Below are positions 57,169 to 64,000 of a stretch of DNA of 64,000 nt, piece by piece. The notes under the pieces are model-generated. The model had not been told where the DNA came from. It did not search any database and saw nothing but the letters and a program-made list of their open reading frames with translations. The DNA is from Icerya purchasi (lineage: Eukaryota > Arthropoda > Insecta > Hemiptera > Monophlebidae), in contig CM077115.1 in the NCBI GenBank assembly GCA_039619475.1, forward strand, positions 402,910,557 through 402,974,556. The letters are read 5' to 3'. Both the position numbers and the translations under genes were made by a program. Each line of letters opens with the position of its first letter. Within the stretch, counting starts at the first letter, position 1.

Positions 57169-58121
57169 CAGGGTGTTCTGAAACTAATTCAGAAAATTTG
57201 TTTTACGCTATAAAGCTTGTCAAAATGAACTAAAAAGTCCTGAGTGAAAAATCATTTGGGCGAACAATTAATTAATTATAATTTATTTAATTATTTTAAA
57301 TGAAAAAATATTTTTTTTATAAATCAATATTTTGTCAAATAAAAAGTAAATATTGAAAGGAAGTAAAATACGTATTAAATGTAGTCGTAAATGTATAGTC
57401 AACAATGATTTGTCAATGGCCTAGAGCAAGTGCTTAATATGTTCATCATTTTGCTGTACCACCAACTTAGCTCTTCGCGTAACGTTGTTTACGGCCCCCC
57501 GTTGCAGAAGTTCTCGATCCACTGTATGCAGTCGTTTCGTGTGTTGGTTGGTGTACGATACACACCTTTTCCTTAATGCAACGCCACAAGAAAAAAATCC
57601 AGAGAAATTATATCGGGAAACCTTGCTGGCCATTCAATCGGTACGAGGCGCCCTATCCACCTGTCCGGAAACGCGACGGTTTGCCATGGTGATTACAATC
57701 GCACTGATGAAAAAATATGCCACAGCTAGTTTTGAAAACGATGATTGTATTCTGTTTCTTGTGTTTACAAAGCAGCAAAGAAAAACAAATGAACACTGAG
57801 AGGATATGTTGTAATAAAATGCATATATCGCTGATGTGAAAAAATACGACGAATTGGATTGAATTTTTACTCAGTTAACTATACACTTACGACTACATTT
57901 AATACATATTTCACTTCTTTCTAGTATTTAATTTTTGTTTCAAAACATATTGAATTATGAAAAAAGAACATTTATTTTTTTTATTACAAAGAATTAATTT
58001 AATTAATTATAACTAATTAATTGTTGGTCCGAATGATTTTTTCCTCCTCAGGACTTTTTTGTTCATTTGACGAGCTTCATAGCGTAAAACAAATTTCCTA
58101 AATTAGTTTCAGAACACCGCG
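57169..58121 (-). mobile_element. Mariner-superfamily derived MITE with ~130 bp terminal inverted repeats
   Basis: Left 57169-57300 and right 58121-57990 are inverted copies, roughly 85% alike by eye, sharing GGTGTTCTGAAACTAATT, TTGTTTTACGCTAT and AAAAGTCCTGAG. The element is flanked by TA/TATA. On the minus strand, 57680-57421 keeps the transposase C-terminus in two frames: RWIGRLVPIEWPARFPDII (catalytic W.RSPDL region), FFLWRCIKEKV and the final NDEHIKHLL before the stop. The rest of the transposase is gone, so it is a 953-base non-autonomous derivative. Confidence 0.82.
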
Positions 58122-58474
58122 TATAAATACTAATTATTAGTTTTTTCATTACCAACATGTTCTCTATGTTTGAAAATCGATGAATAAGTGAAATTTTTCA
58201 GTCGTTGAATATAAGCGATGATCAAATAACAAAGTAACAGAGCCGTACATGATTTAGGCCGTGGTTTTATCACTTCTCTGCCTTCAGTCAAATTTTAATC
58301 TTAAATAATTTTCACAATACGACAAAAATATATATCTTCACTAGGAGAAATTTTTAAAGATATATTTTCTTCGTTTAACGTGTTTATAAAGCTCTTAATT
58401 TATTAATTTTTTACAGCCAAACGTGTTCAAACGGCTTTTATTATTAGTCTTATATATTTTGTTTTTTCCGCTAT

Positions 58475-58505
<31 letters not shown>

Positions 58506-59279
58506 GTTTCAGTTTTTTAAGACGTAGGATAATTTTGTTCGCCACTGTGAACGAATGACCTGATATAAAATTTAAATGGCTGTGTCAGTAGAAAAAATCA
58601 TTTTGTTCTAATGAGGGCGAAGGGTACTTTTCTGTGTTAATAAAGGGTGAGCGACTTATTTTGTCGAATTAGGTTTTTTTGTTTTGTTTTTCCGTTAGCC
58701 CCGCGTTTTTATGTGAATATTCGTGTGCGCGTGATTAATGATGTTTTTTAGTATTAGGTCGGTTGTAAACAATAAGGAAATTTACTGGTTCTTCGCACCA
58801 GAAAATGTTAACGTTATGTACTCACGACATTTACTGCACTCTTACACTCGCGCTGAATATAGGCTAACCTGTTAAATTACTTCGTTAGAGTGTATATCGT
58901 CGGTCTGTCGATTGAACGTTAAATATTGATCTAATTATCTAGGAGGGGCGTATATGTTTTAGTGCAGTACGATAAATGATGATTAAATAAAGTAGGAATG
59001 GTGATCATAGGCGCAACGATAAAAAAAAGACGGATTTTCTTCTTTTATCTGACCTATGTGCCTCAGTTTAAGAAATAGTCTGCGTTAAGAACTTGAAAAA
59101 GTATAGGTACATTAATTTTAAACAATTGAAAGATAAATATGGTGATTCATTGTATGTATGCAACAATCTGAAAGCGCGAGCATCTCTACTAATGTTTGAA
59201 TTCATTTGTTATTATTATCGAAGAGTTTACATCTTTCTTTCTTTCTGGGAAAATTATTTGTAAAATTGTAGCGATATAC

Positions 59280-59333
<54 letters not shown>

Positions 59334-60929
59334 GTGTGTGAGTGTGTGTTTGTCTATGTAATGTAGCAATATATAAAAAAGTTTTAAAATAAAAAAAAAA
59401 ACAAAAAAACTTGAATAATTTGTTTAAAAATACGTGAATATAAATATGAATGATGGCAACGTGCGTTCAAACGGTATGAAGATAAAACCGTAAATAATAT
59501 GATGATTTTAAGCCGATTTGTAATTATTGTACAATTATGCTAAGCGGCAAAAGGTAAAAAAGGTTAGCTCAAGTGTTACAAATTTAATCAGTATCGTGTG
59601 AAAGATGAAAATCTTATTCTGAAAGAGTGGGGAAAATTAAATTTTTTATAAACAAAAAAATTATGAAAACTTTAAAACGTTATTAGAAATATAATATTTC
59701 TGCTACCAAAATGGAAATATATTTTTAAAATACAACTCTTTGTTAGACTCGCTTAGAGTTTTAACGAAGTTACATTTCATCGAGAATTCTAAAGACCTAA
59801 CTAAATACAGAAATATTTATTTTTCGCCAATTTTTGCACCTTAGGTATTTTCATACTTAACTGTTTTATTTAATATTATCAGAAGGATTCCCCGTTGTAT
59901 GTTTTTATTAAATTATTTTAATATTCTTGTACGCGGTGATCACTATGTAGAATAAATATAAATTTTATAATAAATGGACAAAGTGACAAACTAGAAATAT
60001 ATAATTTAATTTATAAAAACCGTATTTCGTAACAAGAGCTACATCTACATTAAGCAGAATAGTTCGCTTAGGATACTTTTTATATAAATTAGGCTACAGA
60101 TTGAAATAGTTTTATCATATTATTACGGCACGTTTAAAAAAATATTTGCAAATGAAAAAGTTTATAATTCTGAAAAACAAATAAAAAAAAAAAACCAAAA
60201 CTGCTGAGTGCTTAATTTATTTAACCACCAAGATCAGTCGCCCCTAAAAAATCTTGAGATAAGTTACTTTTGAAAAATTTCCGAAGTACAAAAATATTAA
60301 TCGACTGCAGTCTTCACTTTATTTTCTGCAATAAGACTTTTTTACTCTTTCTCTCTTTTATGATAATAATTCGTCCTTGATATAAAATATTAACGAATTT
60401 AGTTTTAATTGTAATTTTTCGAAGAATTAATGTCGTTATTCCGCGGTTTTTACGGAATCCAATTATTTTTCAATAGTAAATTTTATCGTTTATTATTTCA
60501 TTTCTCTCTCTCTCTCTCTTGCGCAGTAATTATGCGTTTTTATAATGTTTTACTGTTTTTTGGAATGAATCGTGTGACGGCAGAATTGGCCGGTTTTTCA
60601 AAAAGTCAATTACGTGTGCGCACTTAATGGGCAGGGAAAAAATCGAGAAAAATTGTTTATTATAACCGGTTTAATAGAAGCGTACGTTTTCATTCGTTAA
60701 TATTATCTTTATTTAATAACAGATTTTACGCGCATAATTGTTATGGTATCTTCTTATGTACCGTTGTTTTTCCTGTATTCAAGTTTTCGTTTGTTTTCGG
60801 TATGCAATGTAATTTTTTTACTTATAATTTTGTTTTCAACCCTTCCCCCTGCAGAAAACAGCAAAAAAGAAATGTTCACATTATTTTCTCTGTTTTTTTT
60901 ATTTATTCACACGGTCCGACGATTAAGTG
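58122..60929. other. mRpS9: Intronic, no gene seen
   Basis: ATT microsatellite at 58476-58504, TA run followed by TG at 59287-59348, A-runs and CT runs. No convincing open frame. Confidence 0.5.
59287..59348 (+). repeat. Compound (TA)n(TG)n microsatellite
   Basis: TA run changing to an imperfect TG run. Confidence 0.9.
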
Positions 60930-61340
60930 TTTCTTATTTTTCAACGCTCCGCAATCTCGGCTGTTTGTCGCCTTCGCTTTAATCATTGTCTCCTTCCTGC
61001 ATCATTTTCTCGGTTTTTATCTGCTTCTACTCCGTTCTGGCCTTTTCCTGCTCCTTCTAATTACTTTCTTTGTGACCCTGATATCATATTTTATTTGTAT
61101 GTTCTACCTTTTCTATTGCGCAATCGTCCTTTTACTCTTGCCTACTAAACTCCGTTTTCCATACCACCCTTATCGGTGCTTCTTACATTCTCTCATTTTC
61201 TTCTACTTCTGTTATTTCTACCCTTGAATTATGTTTATCCTCTATTCTTAAACGTTTAAGAATAGAACTTTATTTTCTCCTTCTTTCCATTTCTTGAGAT
61301 AATGTCCCCGTTGGCAAATCCATAGAATAAATAAATAATC
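60930..61340 (+). mobile_element. I-type LINE (family A) 3' fragment
   Basis: The plus-strand frame 60927-61148 reads ISAVCRLRFNHCLLPASFSR, then FWPFPAPSNYFLCDPDIIFY, the zinc-like tail of family A. The 3' part (ACCCTTGAATTATGTTTATC, then TAAACGTTTAAGAATAGAAC) matches the fragment at 2160-2640. It ends CCATAGAATAAATAAATAAT. Confidence 0.75.
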
Positions 61341-61939
61341 TTTTTTTGTTGTCTTTTGTTTTAATAATGCCTGAAAATGGTTCTCCATAAAAGAATAAAC
61401 GAGTACGTTTAGAGAGTGACAGTTTTCGTTCTTTTAGAACTCTGATAATTTAGTTGTTTTAACGGGGACATGTTTTATGGCCGGCGGCAGTTCCAAAAAG
61501 AGGATACGACAAACTAGGAGGCGCGTCCATTGTATGTAGCGATTTATATGGAATTTTCTAACCGCAAAAGTAACGAGTAATAAAAATTTAACTGCTGTTA
61601 ATAAATAGTGGGTACGCGTGCTCGTACGTAACTATTTCCAATGACTGTATTAGCGTGAATTTTAAATGCAACTTTTTTTGAAGAAAACTTGAACGTGACA
61701 TGTAAATACCACTTGTAAGAAACGATTTTTTCGCGCGATTTCAATATTTACTATTGAATTTTTTTTTTTCGGGTGTAAAAGTTTCGTTAAGGCAAATATT
61801 TATTTACAGTTTGAATGTCGAACGAAGATTTAAAAGGTTACGCGCTTAAACAAATGTAATAGCAGTGTCGGATTTTCTAAAACGGCGAAAGAAAGCCGAA
61901 CGTCTGGTCGACTACGGAAAAGGGACTCAAATAGGAAAA

Positions 61940-62995
61940 AAATGTTATTTCTTCATGACATGGATCTTGATTTATTAAATTGTGGTCGAAGCGTAAATTC
62001 CATCTCCGAGGAAGCTAAACAAAAGATATCTTCGTATGTGCGCAACGTATCGGTCTTCTTTACGGACGCAATTCGACAATTTCGTAGAGTGTTCGGTGAT
62101 AAATGGAAATTTCGTGCTAATACGGTACTTACTTTCTGAAACCTTTTCCGTTCTCTCGGCTGATCTATACGCAATATTCTTAGCACTTTAGTTCTTCTTG
62201 CACCAGGAAACAGACAATTCAACAGTGATCTGTTCTGACTTTCTTGCGGCTCTAAATTCCGTATCCGATGTTTTTAGTGATAGACAAAACCCCATTGCGA
62301 AGAAAATAGTCAAACTACAGGTATCTGTCTAACCTAGTCACTCGGAGATTGCTGAAGATGAGGTGGTCTACAAAGTAGCCAAAGAAGTCGTAGCGGTTCT
62401 CCTTGTTCCAGACACTTTGGTACCAGCTTCGGACTTCGTTCGCTACCCAAAATTGGCTTTGAGCACACTATGAAATCAACACGATGGCTATCAACCCCAT
62501 GCACAAACAAACCATGCCAAATTAAGCAGCATGTCCGACCATGGAAGACTTTGACGATGTAATCGTTACCAGGCTCTGGCTGGGACATACGCAATTCACG
62601 CATACCTTCTGCCAAAGACACTGGCTCCAATCTGCAGCATATGTAACTTCGATTTTTCTGTTCTCCATATCCTCACAGAACGTCCTCAGTTCAATTCCCT
62701 CAGATTAACACATAATCTCCCCTCCTGCTTGCCTAATATCCTCTCTGATAACTCTACTATCCTTTTCAATCTAATCAGTTTTCTGCACCATGGAAAGCTG
62801 TACTGCGCAATATCAATAGCTATAATGACAAGAAGTAGGACAACGAGGAGTAATAGGGAGGTATATTTTATTCGACCGAAAGGCATAAATAGTAAGATTG
62901 ATAATACTGATGAAATAGTTTTAATTAAGCTCCTAGAACGAATCCCCGAAGATATAATGCAAAAAGAAATAAGGAACTTGGAAATTATTAATTAA
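61940..62995 (+). mobile_element. LINE RNase H to C-terminal fragment with an unexplained tail
   Basis: Plus-strand scraps: an RNase H segment near 62160-62310 (LYAIF, then NSVSDVFSD), PSHSEIAEDEVVYKVAKEVV-like (62335), FDDVIVTRLWLGHTQFTHTF (62550) and ILTERPQFNSLRL-like zinc tail (62670-62710). This is the usual ending of RNase H-bearing LINEs, frameshifted. The frame 62729-62995 runs from the LINE end (FNLISFLHHGKLYCAI) for ~50 further residues, basic then amphipathic, that I do not recognise. Confidence 0.6.
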
Positions 62996-64000
62996 ACAAT
63001 GGTTGAAGTGACATTAGATTAGATAAATTAGGAAACTGGCTGTTGTGGCGGAGAATTGACCATTCGTATATATTTGTCGAACATGTGGTTATGAAATTGT
63101 ATAAATAAGTAGTTTTTCTTTGTTTTTATCTTTTTTAGTCTTCTTGTTTTATTATTATTATTTTATTTTTAGTTTATATTTTCTCACCATTTATAAGTAT
63201 AAAAATTAATAATATAATTAAAGAACTATTGTAACACACATTTTTTCTTGAATAAACGATGATAAGCGTGTTGGGCACCCGCAGACGGGCAGTATGCCTT
63301 ACGGGACCCACGACTTATTTTTTAATAAAAAAATAATCCGTAATTCTCTTAATACGAATATATACACCTCTATATTTATCCATGCCTGTAGCCGATAGTC
63401 GCTGTTCGTGGCACGTAAATTTAAAATAATAATATATGTACATTATTCTTCTGCCGATTTTAGTTATTTCGGTAAAGTTTTTCTAAAGGGAATAAAATTG
63501 TTCGTTGAACAATTTATTAATCTGGTTTCTGTCATTAATTAATTGATTTAATTTAGTAGCACATTTCTCGGTGTGTAATTTACTCGGTTCGTTTCATTTA
63601 ATTATAACTTCAGTTCTGTATAATATTTCAGTTCCCGCCTATCGATTAAGTCTGTAGAGCTGCAAGGAAAATTTAACAATTACGCATAGGTCTAAAAAAA
63701 CGAAGAATAAAAATTTGAAAATTACGTAAAAATTCAAAAATTTTTAAACTCTTCCCGGGGGGGGGGGGCAGTATTTGGACCTTTTCTTTTTTTTTTTTTT
63801 TCGGAAGTGGTCAAAATTTAACATTTTTCCCTTGATGAAATACTTATATCTGGTATTACGTGCAATGAGTTGTAATTTAATGCAGTACGTTTTTGATAGG
63901 TCAGCATAATAAGATGTAGTTATGAACGCGAAAATTAAAAGAAAGTAGTGCGCCTTGAGTATATACAAATTTTTGCGAAGTCTGAAAACTTTCTTTTTTT
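62996..64000. other. mRpS9: Intronic, no gene seen
   Basis: AT-rich except a GC-rich island at 63272-63321 with a CCCG/CGGG stem. G9 run near 63759. No exon of mRpS9 recognised up to the window edge. Confidence 0.45.

Noticed and set aside
1..64000. CRISPR arrays, operons, ribosome binding sites, bacterial terminators
   Set aside because: Spliceosomal introns and animal retrotransposons show this is eukaryotic DNA; the regular repeats are microsatellites or the 155-161 bp unit without spacers.

Overview
This is AT-rich, intron-rich, transposon-dense nuclear DNA from an animal, almost certainly an insect. The mobile elements (jockey-, I- and RTE-type LINEs, mariner and Tigger elements, a Helentron-like remnant, a tRNA-derived SINE) and the best protein matches all fit an insect. 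The order cannot be fixed from this window.

Only two host genes are supported. Both are split into small exons that were assembled here from splice sites, reading phase and family motifs. On the minus strand, 22617 down to 5417, is a complete four-exon gene for the RNA polymerase II-associated protein Gdown1/POLR2M (GRINL1A), 369 residues. On the plus strand, from 23038 to beyond the right edge, is mitochondrial ribosomal protein S9 (mRpS9/MRPS9). Nine exons encode 309 residues; the last ~85 residues of the uS9 domain are not in the window. The two start codons are 420 bp apart, so the genes form a head-to-head pair with a short shared promoter region that contains an ATCGAT core flanked by an inverted repeat.

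Layout: 1-5416, intergenic, with a ~155-161 bp tandem repeat split by a Tigger element and a LINE fragment, then a minus-strand I-type LINE. 5417-22617, Gdown1; its introns hold a mariner, a Helentron-like helicase/endonuclease remnant, and a jockey element with an RTE fragment inside it. 22618-23037, shared promoter. 23038-50740, mRpS9 exons; the introns hold a DUF4817-type transposon, decayed LINEs, an apparently 5'-inverted LINE, a nearly full-length RTE element, a repeat pair that may be Helentron-related, a hAT-like terminus with two hairpins, a SINE, a mariner, and a LINE whose ORF1 is interrupted by another mariner. 50741-64000, an mRpS9 intron with a foldback MITE, a long-TIR mariner-derived MITE, LINE fragments and microsatellites.

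Apart from the two genes, essentially all protein-like signal comes from decayed mobile elements carrying frameshifts and stops. No rRNA, functional tRNA, CRISPR or prokaryote-type feature was seen. Element boundaries are estimated by eye and are good to tens of bases unless terminal repeats are stated.
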